Part shown: positions 15,741-24,333 of the stretch, piece by piece
How positions within the stretch are numbered: position 1 is the first letter of the stretch
How the letters are laid out: each line of letters opens with the position of its first letter
Assembly: GCF_001189915.1 (NCBI RefSeq)
Contig: NZ_LFLS01000019.1
Location: forward strand, 51,151 to 115,150
Reading direction: 5' to 3'
DNA from: Herbaspirillum autotrophicum
Lineage (GTDB): Bacteria > Pseudomonadota > Gammaproteobacteria > Burkholderiales > Burkholderiaceae_D
Length of the DNA stretch: 64,000 bases
Notes under the pieces: generated by a model
Told to the model about the DNA's origin: nothing
Seen by the model: the letters and a program-made list of their open reading frames with translations, nothing else
Database searches by the model: none
Translations under genes and position numbers: made by a program

Positions 15741-16286
15741 ATGTCTGATACCCGTGTTTTGATTTTGCCCGGTCGCGGCGGTTCTGGTCCCGATCACTGG
15801 CAGACCCATTGGGAAGCCGCCAATCCGGATTTTTTGCGGGTGCAACAGCGTGAGTGGAACAGTCCGGACCGGGCCGAGTGGGTGGCTACTCTGCATCAAG
15901 CGATCACGGCCGATACACGACCGGTGGTATTGGTAGCGCACTCCCTGTCGGTCGGATTGATCGCACATTGGGCCGCCGGACATGCCGGTCCGGTTATCGG
16001 CGCATTGCTGGTGGCGCCGAGCGATGTTGAAGCGCCGGCCTATGCACCCGGCACCACTGGCTTTGCACCGATGGCGCTGCAAACACTGCCGTTTCGCAGC
16101 ACTGTCATTGCCAGTACCGATGATCCCCGCGTCTCACTGGCGCGCGCCACGCAGTTCGCGCAGGCTTGGGGCAGTCGGCTGGATATCGCCGGTGCCTGCG
16201 GTCATCTTGGATCGGCGTCACTGCTGGGAAGCTGGGATTACGGTTTCTCCCGTGTGCAAGAATTGCGGACGGCTGCGCCCGCGTGA
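15741..16286 (+). CDS. RBBP9/YdeN-family serine hydrolase
   Basis: 181 residues, the short alpha/beta-hydrolase size of the RBBP9 (DUF1057-like) family. It starts at ATG 15741 (MSDTRVLILPGRGGSGPDHWQ) with the family's oxyanion-loop GxGGSxxDHW. The nucleophile Ser is in VAHSLSVGLIAHW, an AHSLS variant of the nucleophile elbow. The expected Asp lies in STDDPRVS and the catalytic His in GACGHLGSAS. Cytoplasmic; substrate unknown. It ends directly against the stop codon of the convergent MpaB-like gene with no spacer. Confidence 0.83.
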   Translation: MSDTRVLILPGRGGSGPDHWQTHWEAANPDFLRVQQREWNSPDRAEWVATLHQAITADTRPVVLVAHSLSVGLIAHWAAGHAGPVIGALLVAPSDVEAPAYAPGTTGFAPMALQTLPFRSTVIASTDDPRVSLARATQFAQAWGSRLDIAGACGHLGSASLLGSWDYGFSRVQELRTAAPA

Positions 16287-17189
16287 TCAGGCCGGCGTCG
16301 CCATGCGCCGCCGCGCCAGATGCACCGAACCATTGCGCACGGCCCAGCGCACTGGCACGGCAGCGGTGGCGACCGCATAGCGCAGCAGTGTTCTTTGGAC
16401 GACGCCGCTGACAGTGACATCGAGTTTATGTTTGGCCCAGTCGGGCAGCAATTCGATGCCGGCATGCATCATCAGCCTGACCCATGGCAGCGCGACTGGA
16501 TTCGGTGCCGGCGCATGCAATACCATTTCCAGCGTGGCCTGCGTGCGGTGGTCGCAAATCAGTTGCGGTTGCATGCGCAGCAAATAGGCATCGAGCGCAA
16601 TCCTTGAACGCGGTACATCAACTGCCCCGAGTTTTTCTGCGATGACCGCAATTTCGTCGAGATATTGATCTTGCCGTTGCAGGCTCAGCGCCGGATTCTT
16701 GTGGCGCAAATACGCATTCAAAAAACTCGATACCTCGGCGACGTGGACCCAGGTCAGCAAGTCCGGATCGCTGGCCGCGTATTCCCGTCCATCCGGCGCA
16801 ATGCCGTGGACGCCTTCGTGAATACGCCGTACGCGGGCAATCAATTGTTCCGCATGCTGCAGATTGCCATAAGTAGTGCCGGCGATGAATTGCGCCGTGC
16901 GGCGCAGGCGGCCGAGCATGTCCTGTTGAAACGTGGAGTGATCCCAGACGCCGCTCAAGGCCAGCGGATGCAGCATCTGCAATAACAGCGCGCTGACGCC
17001 GCCGATCAGCATCGACGTGAAATCGCCGTGCACTTGCCAGCAAGCCGAGTCCGGGCCGAACAGGCCGGGATCGCCCGGCGGTTGCAACAGATCGGGACCA
17101 GCGGTGGGGCGGCTGATATCGAGTACGCTGGCTTCGATGCGGGTGCGCAGAAATTCCATGATGCCAAAATCTGTTTGCGAGAAGGGCAT
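16287..17189 (-). CDS. MpaB/DUF2236-family oxygenase
   Basis: 300 residues from ATG 17189 (MPFSQTDFG). The DUF2236 blocks are visible: WQVHGDFTSMLIGGVSALLLQ, LHPLALSGVWDHS, TTYGNLQHAEQLI and LLTWVHVAEVSSFLNAY. Members such as MpaB and the latex-clearing protein Lcp bind heme b through a conserved His and act as oxygenases or hydrolases of hydrophobic substrates. The natural substrate here is unknown. The frame extends to 17375, but those residues are Arg-rich and overlap the divergent RND promoter. Divergent from the RND operon and directly abutting the RBBP9-like gene. Confidence 0.8.
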   Translation of the reverse strand: MPFSQTDFGIMEFLRTRIEASVLDISRPTAGPDLLQPPGDPGLFGPDSACWQVHGDFTSMLIGGVSALLLQMLHPLALSGVWDHSTFQQDMLGRLRRTAQFIAGTTYGNLQHAEQLIARVRRIHEGVHGIAPDGREYAASDPDLLTWVHVAEVSSFLNAYLRHKNPALSLQRQDQYLDEIAVIAEKLGAVDVPRSRIALDAYLLRMQPQLICDHRTQATLEMVLHAPAPNPVALPWVRLMMHAGIELLPDWAKHKLDVTVSGVVQRTLLRYAVATAAVPVRWAVRNGSVHLARRRMATPA

Positions 17190-17384
17190 GGTAAAGGTTT
17201 TCGCTGGTCCGTGCCGGTGTCGGGCAACATTGGCATTTCTGCTGAATTGTCTTTTTGGCAAGGATAAAAGAGGCGCTGCCGAAACAGTGTTGCGAGCCGA
17301 TGAAATAAGCCGATATCGAGGCATGGATTGCCGTGCATGAATGCGTATCAACTGCGTATAATAAAAATCCCTCATACGGAACTA

Positions 17385-20300
17385 ATGTTCATGTCAATGG
17401 TCGAGTTGGCGCTGCGTCGCCCTTACACGTTTATTGTGATGGCGCTGCTCATCGTGCTGGCTACGCCATTGGCGCTGATGAAAATGGCGACCGACATTTT
17501 CCCGGAAATCAATATTCCGGTCATCAGCATCATCTGGAACTACAACGGCTTGTCAGCGCAGGAAATGGGGCAGCGCATCGCCTCGCAAAACGAACGCGGG
17601 CTGACCACCGTCGTCAGCGACATCGAACATATCGAATCGCAATCGCTGGCCGGGGTCGCGGTGATCAAGGTCTTCTTCCAGCCCAACGCCAATATTCAAA
17701 ACGCCATCGCGCAGGTAGTGGCTTCGGTGCAATCGCAATTGCGCCAACTGCCGCCGGGGATCACGCCGCCGCTGGTGATCAAATATTCGGCATCGAGCAT
17801 TCCGGTCATGCAACTGGCATTGTCCAGCCCGACCTTGTCGGAACCCTCCTTGTTCGATGCCGCGGTCAATACCTTGCGGCCGCAACTGATCACCATTCCC
17901 GGCGTCGCCGTGCCTTATCCCTACGGCGGCAAGAGCCGGGTGATTTCGGTTGATCTGGATACCCAGGCCTTGCAGGCGCGCGGCTTGTCGCCGGTTGATG
18001 TGGTGAACGCGGTCAATGCGCAAAATCTGATTCTGCCCTCCGGCACCGCCAAGTTCGGCGGCACCGAATATACCGTCAAGATGAACGGGTCGCCGGAAGC
18101 CGTGGCCGGTCTCAATGATTTGCCGGTGCGTACCAGCAATGGCGCCACCACTTACTTGCGTGATGTGGCGTATGTGCGCGACGGCTTTTCGCCGCAAACC
18201 AATATCGTGCGTCAGGATGGCGTGCGCGGGGTGTTGTTGTCGGTACTGAAAAATGGCGGCGCCTCGACGCTGGACATCGTCTCCAACCTGCGCGCCATGC
18301 TGCCGCAGGCGCAGCAAACCATGCCGGCCGACGTCAAGATCACGCCGCTGTTCGACCAGTCATTATTCGTCAAGGCTGCGGTCAAGGGCGTAGTGGCCGA
18401 AGCGCTGATTGCGGCCGGCCTGACCGCCGCCATGGTGTTGCTGTTCCTCGGTAACTGGCGCAGCACGGTGATCATTGCGCTGACGATTCCGCTGTCGATC
18501 CTGACCTCGATTCTGGTGTTGTACATGCTGGGCGAAACACTCAACCTGATGACGCTCGGCGGGCTGGCGCTGTCGGTCGGGATTCTGGTGGATCAGGCGA
18601 TTGTCACGATTGAAAATATCGAGCGACATCTGCACATGGGCACGCCGTTGCAGCAGGCGATCATTGTCGGCGCCGGCGAAATCGGAGTGCCGGCCTTCGT
18701 TTCAACGCTGTGTATCTGTATCGTGTTCGTGCCGATGTTTTTCCTGTCCGGCGTGGCGCGCTTTCTGTTCGTGCCGCTCGCGGAAGCGGTGGTGTTTGCG
18801 ATGCTGGCCTCCTACATCCTGTCGCGTACGCTGGTGCCGACGCTGGTCATGTTGCTGATGCGTGGCGGCCACGGGCAACCCGCCGGCAAACCGAATCTGC
18901 TGCAACGCGTGTATCTCGGCTTCGATAGTCGCTTCGAACATGTGCGGCGCGCCTATACGCTGGTACTGTCTGCCCTGCTGTCGCGCCGGCGCGCATTTGC
19001 CACGTGGTTCATGCTGTTTTGCGTAGCCTCGTGTCTGCTGTACCCCTTCCTCGGGCGCGACTTCTTCCCGAATGTCGATGCCGGCCAGATTCGCCTGCAT
19101 ATGCGCGCGGCGACCGGCACCCGGATTGAGGAAACAGCGCGCATCGCCGATCAGGTCGAGGTCGCTATTCGCGAGCTGATCCCGCCGCAAGAACTGGAAA
19201 CCATTCTCGATAATCTTGGCGTCCCGAACAGCGGTATCAATCTCTCTTACAGCAATGCCGGCACCATCGGCACGCTGGATGGCGAAATTCTGATGTCGCT
19301 GCATGAAGGCCACCGCCCGACCGCTGATCTGGTGGCATTGCTGCGCACCGAATTGCCGAAACGGTTTCCGGGTGTGGAATTCTTTTTTCAGCCGGCCGAT
19401 ATCGTGACGCAAATTCTGAACTTCGGTTTACCGGCCGCCATCGACGTCCAGTTCACCGGCGCCAATATGGCAAAGAATGCCGAGCTGGCGGCGCAACTGG
19501 TCAAGAAAATTCGCGCAGTGCCGGGCGCCGTCGATGCCCACGTGCATCAACGGCTGGATGGTCCGAGTCTGGATATGCAGATGGATCGCACGCGCCTGCA
19601 GCAATTCGGTCTGAGTGCGGCCAATGTCGGCCAGAACGTGTTGATCGCGCTGTCGGGCAGTTCGCAAACCGCGCCGGCATTCTGGCTCAATCCGCAAAAC
19701 GGCGTGGTGTACAACATCGCGGTACAGTCGCCGCAATACAATGTTGATTCGCTCGATTCCCTGCTCAATATTCCGGTCGGCACCGGCGGTGCCGGCGGCG
19801 GCAATACGCAATTGCTCGGCAATCTGGTGGATGTCCGACCGGCCAAGCAAATGGCGATTGCCTCGCGTTACAACATCATGCCGGCGATTGACGTGTATGT
19901 CAGTGTGCAGGGAACGGATCTGGCCAGTGTGGCCGGCAAGGTTGCCAGGCTGGTAGATGAAATGCGGCCGGAATTGCCGCGCGGCAGCCAGGTGGTGATT
20001 CGCGGCCAGGTGCAAACCATGGAGTCGTCCTTCATCGGCCTCGGTGTCGGTCTGGCGATGGCGATCGTGCTGGTGTATCTGTTGGTGGTGGTGAACTTCC
20101 AGTCATGGGTCGACGCCGCCATCATCATCGCCGCCTTGCCGGCGGCGCTGGCCGGGATCGCCTGGATGTTGTTCATCACCGGCACTACCCTGAGCGTGCC
20201 GGCGCTGACCGGGGCCATCATGACCATGGGGGTGGCGACCGCCAACAGTATTCTGATCGTCTCGTTCGCGCGGCAACGCCGCGAAGAGGGCGCGACGCCG

Positions 20301-20609
20301 CTGGCGGCGGCACTGGAATCCGGCGCCACGCGGATTCGTCCGGTGCTGATGACCGCGCTGGCGATGATCATCGGCATGATTCCGATGGCGCTCGGCCTCG
20401 GTGAAGGCGCAGAACAAAATGCGCCGCTCGGACGCGCGGTGATCGGCGGCCTGCTGTTTGCCACGGTATCCACTCTGTTTTTCGTTCCCGTCTTGTTTGC
20501 GGGCGTGCATCAATGGCTGGCGCGCCGTCAGGCGGCGCAGACCCCGCAAGGACATGGACCGGAAAGTCATGCACCGGTGACGGGCAACAATCCGCAACAG
20601 GAGATCTGA
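17385..20609 (+). CDS. RND efflux transporter permease
   Basis: 1074 residues with the RND topology: TM1 at RRPYTFIVMALLIVLATPLAL, a large periplasmic loop with DIFPEINIPV and ANIQNAIAQV, a TM2-6 block, a second loop and TM8-12. In TM4 the proton-relay position reads SVGILVDQAIVTIENIERH, so only the first Asp of the usual Asp-Asp pair is kept and the second is Gln. TM10 reads TMGVATANSILIVSFARQ, lacking the relay Lys of AcrB. A TATAAT box lies 24 nt upstream of ATG 17385; ATG 17391 is an alternative start. It forms an operon with the adaptor (4-bp gap) and the outer-membrane factor. Substrate unknown; inner membrane. Confidence 0.9.
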   Translation: MFMSMVELALRRPYTFIVMALLIVLATPLALMKMATDIFPEINIPVISIIWNYNGLSAQEMGQRIASQNERGLTTVVSDIEHIESQSLAGVAVIKVFFQPNANIQNAIAQVVASVQSQLRQLPPGITPPLVIKYSASSIPVMQLALSSPTLSEPSLFDAAVNTLRPQLITIPGVAVPYPYGGKSRVISVDLDTQALQARGLSPVDVVNAVNAQNLILPSGTAKFGGTEYTVKMNGSPEAVAGLNDLPVRTSNGATTYLRDVAYVRDGFSPQTNIVRQDGVRGVLLSVLKNGGASTLDIVSNLRAMLPQAQQTMPADVKITPLFDQSLFVKAAVKGVVAEALIAAGLTAAMVLLFLGNWRSTVIIALTIPLSILTSILVLYMLGETLNLMTLGGLALSVGILVDQAIVTIENIERHLHMGTPLQQAIIVGAGEIGVPAFVSTLCICIVFVPMFFLSGVARFLFVPLAEAVVFAMLASYILSRTLVPTLVMLLMRGGHGQPAGKPNLLQRVYLGFDSRFEHVRRAYTLVLSALLSRRRAFATWFMLFCVASCLLYPFLGRDFFPNVDAGQIRLHMRAATGTRIEETARIADQVEVAIRELIPPQELETILDNLGVPNSGINLSYSNAGTIGTLDGEILMSLHEGHRPTADLVALLRTELPKRFPGVEFFFQPADIVTQILNFGLPAAIDVQFTGANMAKNAELAAQLVKKIRAVPGAVDAHVHQRLDGPSLDMQMDRTRLQQFGLSAANVGQNVLIALSGSSQTAPAFWLNPQNGVVYNIAVQSPQYNVDSLDSLLNIPVGTGGAGGGNTQLLGNLVDVRPAKQMAIASRYNIMPAIDVYVSVQGTDLASVAGKVARLVDEMRPELPRGSQVVIRGQVQTMESSFIGLGVGLAMAIVLVYLLVVVNFQSWVDAAIIIAALPAALAGIAWMLFITGTTLSVPALTGAIMTMGVATANSILIVSFARQRREEGATPLAAALESGATRIRPVLMTALAMIIGMIPMALGLGEGAEQNAPLGRAVIGGLLFATVSTLFFVPVLFAGVHQWLARRQAAQTPQGHGPESHAPVTGNNPQQEI

Positions 20610-20613
20610 AGCA

Positions 20614-21834
20614 ATGTCGCAAGAACGTCATTCCCAACTCGGTATTCATCCGCTTGACCCGGACGGGCAAGGCGAACTGCTCAAGCGCCGGCAGATCGTC
20701 AAGCGCACCAAGATCATCACCGTCGTGGTCTTGCTGTTGCTGGCCGCAGGTGCGGTGCGGACCGTGGTCAGTCGCTCGGTCAACGCGCGCGAACTGGAAA
20801 CCGGCACTGCCGAGCGCGCCAAACAATATGTCAAGACCGCCCAGGTCAAGAGTACCGATGCCGGCCAGACCCTGTCACTGCCGGGCACCTTGCAGGGTTT
20901 TGTGCAGTCGCCGATTTCGGCGCGCGCCGGTGGTTATCTGAAACGCTGGTACAAGGATATCGGCAGTCGCGTCAACAAGGGCGATCTGTTGGCCGAGCTG
21001 GATACACCGGAAATCGATCAGCAATTATCGCAAGCGGTTGCCGCGCGACAGCAGGCGGCATCGAGTCTGGAACTGGCAAAGAGTACGGTAGACCGCTGGG
21101 AAGCCTTGCGCAAAAAAGATGCAGTGTCGCAACAGGAACTCGATGAACGGCGCAGCGGATTTTCGCAGGCGCGTTCGAATCTGGCGGCAGCCGATGCCAA
21201 TGTCGAGCGCTTGCGTCAGGTGGAGGGATTCAAGCGTATCGTGGCGCCATTTTCGGGCGTCATCACACGCCGCAATGTCGATGTCGGCGATCTGATTGAT
21301 CCGGGTGCCGGCGGTGGTTCGGCGCGCGCCTTGTTCGTGTTGTCGCAGACCGATCCCTTGCGTGTGTATGTCAACGTGCCGCAGGCCTACGCGCAATTGG
21401 TCAGGCAAGGACAGAAAGTGGTTGTGACCCAGGCGGAATTGCGCGGTCAGTCATTCACCGGACAGGTAGCGCGCACGGCGGCGTCGATTGATGCTGCAAC
21501 GCGCACCATGCAGGTGGAAATCGCCTTGCCCAATCCGGATGGCGCGCTGATGCCGGGCGCATTCGTGCAAGCAGCGTTGCCGCTCAAGCCCAGCGGTGCA
21601 CTGGTGATTCCGACTGACGCCTTGTTGTTCCGCCGCGATGGCACCATGGTGGCAGTCGTCGACGATAAATTGAAAGTCCGTTTGCAGACGGTGCAGATCG
21701 GCCGCAATTATGGGCAAACGGTGGAAGTGCTCAATGGCATCAAGGGCAACGAGCGCTTGATTCTCAATCCTTCCGATTCGGTCGCTGAAGGAGACGAAGT
21801 GGCGCTGGCCGCTGAACCCAAGGCCAAATCGTGA
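20614..21834 (+). CDS. RND periplasmic adaptor (membrane fusion protein)
   Basis: 406 residues. One N-terminal membrane segment (IITVVVLLLLAAGAVRTVV, residues about 31-50) is followed by the biotinyl-lipoyl-like and coiled-coil hairpin core of AcrA/MexA-type proteins (SARAGGYLKRWYKDIGSRV, KGDLLAELDTPEIDQQLSQA, and a coiled coil with the AVSQQELDERRSG hinge), then IVAPFSGVITRRNVDVGDLI. It links the inner-membrane pump to the outer-membrane channel. The stop overlaps the GTG start of the next gene (GTGA), a sign of coupled translation. No lipobox is seen, so it is anchored by its N-terminal helix. Confidence 0.9.
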   Translation: MSQERHSQLGIHPLDPDGQGELLKRRQIVKRTKIITVVVLLLLAAGAVRTVVSRSVNARELETGTAERAKQYVKTAQVKSTDAGQTLSLPGTLQGFVQSPISARAGGYLKRWYKDIGSRVNKGDLLAELDTPEIDQQLSQAVAARQQAASSLELAKSTVDRWEALRKKDAVSQQELDERRSGFSQARSNLAAADANVERLRQVEGFKRIVAPFSGVITRRNVDVGDLIDPGAGGGSARALFVLSQTDPLRVYVNVPQAYAQLVRQGQKVVVTQAELRGQSFTGQVARTAASIDAATRTMQVEIALPNPDGALMPGAFVQAALPLKPSGALVIPTDALLFRRDGTMVAVVDDKLKVRLQTVQIGRNYGQTVEVLNGIKGNERLILNPSDSVAEGDEVALAAEPKAKS

Positions 21835-23306
21835 CAGCGCGGCGTTTGATCGCATGGCCGCTGGCCGCGCTGGTGGCAGCAGTGTTGAGTGCTTGCGCGG
21901 CAGGTCCGGATTATCAAAAACCGGAACTGGCGATGCCAGTCAGCTGGCAACTGGAAGCGCCGTGGCAGCAAGGCAAACCGGGTGACAGCGAACCCAAGGG
22001 CGCGTGGTGGGAGCGCTTTGGTGATGCGCAGTTGAATGCCTTGGCGCAGCAGGCACTGGCGGGCAATCAGACACTGGCAGCGGCCAATGCCAGGTTGATG
22101 CAGGCGCGGGCTTCGGCCAATGCCACCTCGGCCGGCATGTTTCCGCAAGTCGGTCTGAGTGCGCGCGCAGCACGTCAGCGTATTTCCGCCAACCGGCCGC
22201 TGACCAATTACGCGTCACCCAATTTCGCCACTGTACAAAATGATTTCGCGCTCGGTCTGAACGTCAGCTACGAAGCCGATCTGTTTGGCCGGGTGCAACG
22301 GTCGGTCGAAGGGGCGCGGGCCTCGGCACAGCAATCGGCAGCCGATCTGGAAAACACGCGCTTGTTGCTGACCGCCGAACTGGCTGTCAATTATTTCAGC
22401 CTGCGCGAACTGGATGTCGAGCAAGATGTGCTGGCGCAATCCATCGCGCTGCAACGACAGGCATTGGAACTGGCGACCTCGCGCCATGATCTGGGCGCCA
22501 CTTCCGGACTCGATGTCGCGCAACAGCAAGCATTGCTGGATACCACGCTGACGCAAGTCGATGTGCTGCGCAAGCAACGCGCGCAATTTGAACACGCCAT
22601 TGCCACCTTGACCGGCACCCCGGCGCCATTATTTTCCTTGCCGCCGTTGGCGCAGGCCATGACGCCGCCGCCGGTGCCGCTCGGTCTGCCTTCCGATCTG
22701 CTGCAACGGCGACCCGATATTGCTGCGGCCGAACGGGCGATGGCTGCGGCCAATGCGCAGATCGGCGTCGCCAGTGCTGCGTTCTATCCAAGCATCATGT
22801 TGTTGCCATCGTATGGTGTCGACAGTCGCGCCTGGGGCGCCTTGTTTGATGCCCCGAGTTTGCTGTGGTCACTCGGCGTGTCGGCAACGCAGACATTGTT
22901 TGACGGTGGCCGGCTCAATGCCAATGTCGATTTTGCGCGCGCCGGTTATGACGTCGCCGTCGCCAATTACCGGCGCGTGGTCTTGAGTGCAATGCAGGAA
23001 GTGGAAGATGGCATTACCGGCGTGGCGACGCTGGAGCGGGCGCATTCACAGGCGCAGACGGCGATTGTCAGCGCCCGCCGCGTACTTGACCTGGCCAACA
23101 GCCGTTACGAAGGCGGAGTGGCAACTTATCTTGACGTGATCACCGCGCAGCAGTCGCTGCTCAACAGCGAACGGCAGGCCGCGCAATTGATGGGACAACG
23201 TTTGCTGATCTCGGTATTCCTCATCAAGGCACTCGGTGGTGACTGGCAAGGCGCACAACAAACTGTCATGCAGACTTCGGGTTCGCCAGTATCTCAAGGC
23301 CAATAG
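21831..23306 (+). CDS. outer-membrane efflux lipoprotein, NodT family
   Basis: 491 residues, starting with GTG that overlaps the adaptor stop. The N-terminus AALVAAVLSACAAGPDYQKP contains a lipobox (LSAC), so the mature protein is a lipoprotein. TolC/NodT features follow: WWERFGDAQLNALAQQALAG, two long helical repeats, LLQRRPDIAAAERAM and SRYEGGVATYLDVITAQQS. It forms the outer-membrane exit duct for the RND pump. Its last 41 bp overlap the convergent Sel1 gene. Confidence 0.9.
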   Translation: MTARRLIAWPLAALVAAVLSACAAGPDYQKPELAMPVSWQLEAPWQQGKPGDSEPKGAWWERFGDAQLNALAQQALAGNQTLAAANARLMQARASANATSAGMFPQVGLSARAARQRISANRPLTNYASPNFATVQNDFALGLNVSYEADLFGRVQRSVEGARASAQQSAADLENTRLLLTAELAVNYFSLRELDVEQDVLAQSIALQRQALELATSRHDLGATSGLDVAQQQALLDTTLTQVDVLRKQRAQFEHAIATLTGTPAPLFSLPPLAQAMTPPPVPLGLPSDLLQRRPDIAAAERAMAAANAQIGVASAAFYPSIMLLPSYGVDSRAWGALFDAPSLLWSLGVSATQTLFDGGRLNANVDFARAGYDVAVANYRRVVLSAMQEVEDGITGVATLERAHSQAQTAIVSARRVLDLANSRYEGGVATYLDVITAQQSLLNSERQAAQLMGQRLLISVFLIKALGGDWQGAQQTVMQTSGSPVSQGQ

Positions 23307-24036
23307 CGCGGATGGCTGGATGCGGCGATTGCGCCAGTTCCGGTCCGATCTTTTCCAGAAAGCCGGCGGTAGCGGTGGCGGGAATCTTGCGCAGCCACGC
23401 CGCGGCTTCATTGATGCTGCCGCGTTCCGCCAGCATGGTCGCGTAACTGTACTGTCCGCGAAAATCACCGCCCTGCGCCGACTGCCGGTAGTAGGCAAAT
23501 GCCATCGTCTTGTCGGCGGCAACGGCGATGCCTTCTTCATAAAAGCGGCCGACCAGATTGAGCGATTTCGCATGCCCCGATTCGGCTGCCTTGCGATACC
23601 AGGCCAGCGCCGCAACCTGATCCTGACTGACGCCATTGCCGGTGCTCAGCAGATTGGCATAGTTGTACATGCCCCAATCCAATCCCTGTTCCGCCGCTTG
23701 CCGAAACCAGTCGGCCGCCGCTGCCGCATCGACCGCGACGCCCCAGCCATATTGCAGACAGCGCCCGGCCATGTTCATCGCCATCGCATGCCCGTTGCGC
23801 GCCGCGGTGACAAACCAGCGGGCCGCGTCCTGCTGATTTTTTTCGGTACCGTGCCCGTCCAGCAATAACTGGCCGAGCATGGCCTGGGCCTGTGCGTCAC
23901 CGAGTTCGGCTGCTGCTTTCAGAAAGCGAGCAAGTTCGCCGGGTTCACCGGCGAGCAAAGTCTGCCATTGCGGTGCCGTCATGGCATGCAGCTCTTGGAC
24001 CGAGGTCGGTGGAAGGTGAGTCGGGGATGGCGACAT
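23266..24036 (-). CDS. Sel1-repeat protein
   Basis: 256 residues from ATG 24036 (MSPSPTHLPPTSV). From about residue 40 to 230 there are five or six Sel1-like repeats of about 36 residues, with the usual A-x-x-x-L-G-x-L-Y/L-x-x-G-x-G-V pattern. Examples are AQAMLGQLLLDGHGTEKNQQ, GVSQDQVAALAWYRKAAESG and NLVGRFYEEGIAVAADKTMA. Sel1 repeats form a solenoid for protein-protein contacts; partners are unknown. No signal peptide is evident. It faces away from the TonB receptor gene, so both share the 297-bp region upstream. Confidence 0.82.
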   Translation of the reverse strand: MSPSPTHLPPTSVQELHAMTAPQWQTLLAGEPGELARFLKAAAELGDAQAQAMLGQLLLDGHGTEKNQQDAARWFVTAARNGHAMAMNMAGRCLQYGWGVAVDAAAAADWFRQAAEQGLDWGMYNYANLLSTGNGVSQDQVAALAWYRKAAESGHAKSLNLVGRFYEEGIAVAADKTMAFAYYRQSAQGGDFRGQYSYATMLAERGSINEAAAWLRKIPATATAGFLEKIGPELAQSPHPAIRAIGLEILANPKSA

Positions 24037-24161
24037 GATGATCAGTGAAAAATAAGTACAACGAAAGCAGTGCAATCCGGCTGTTTCCCGGTGGCTACAA
24101 GGCGCGGCGGGCGTTGCAGGAGTGCCACAGCCAAATGAGAAATAATATCATTTGTCTTTCG

Positions 24162-24180
24162 AATAATAACGATTTTCATT
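24162..24180. promoter_or_regulatory. weak Fur-box-like site upstream of the siderophore receptor
   Basis: AATAATAACGATTTTCATT matches 11 of 19 positions of the Fur consensus, in an AT-rich patch about 150 bp upstream of a siderophore-type receptor gene. The match is modest; context is the main reason to list it. Confidence 0.3.
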
Positions 24181-24333
24181 AACATTTGTCAGTCAGTTGT
24201 CAGCAATTGTTAGTGATATTGCCAAAAAGCCATTTTCAAACGCCATTAATCAGTACGCTTCGCCAGCCACACGGTCTCAACCGCATTAGCCAGCCCTAGT
24301 ACTTTTCACCATCAATACCAGGGAAGGAATGCA

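Noticed and set aside
17357..17362. TATAAT upstream of the RND operon as a full promoter
   Set aside because: The -10 looks good, but no acceptable -35 lies at 16-18 bp, so only the box is mentioned in the gene entry.
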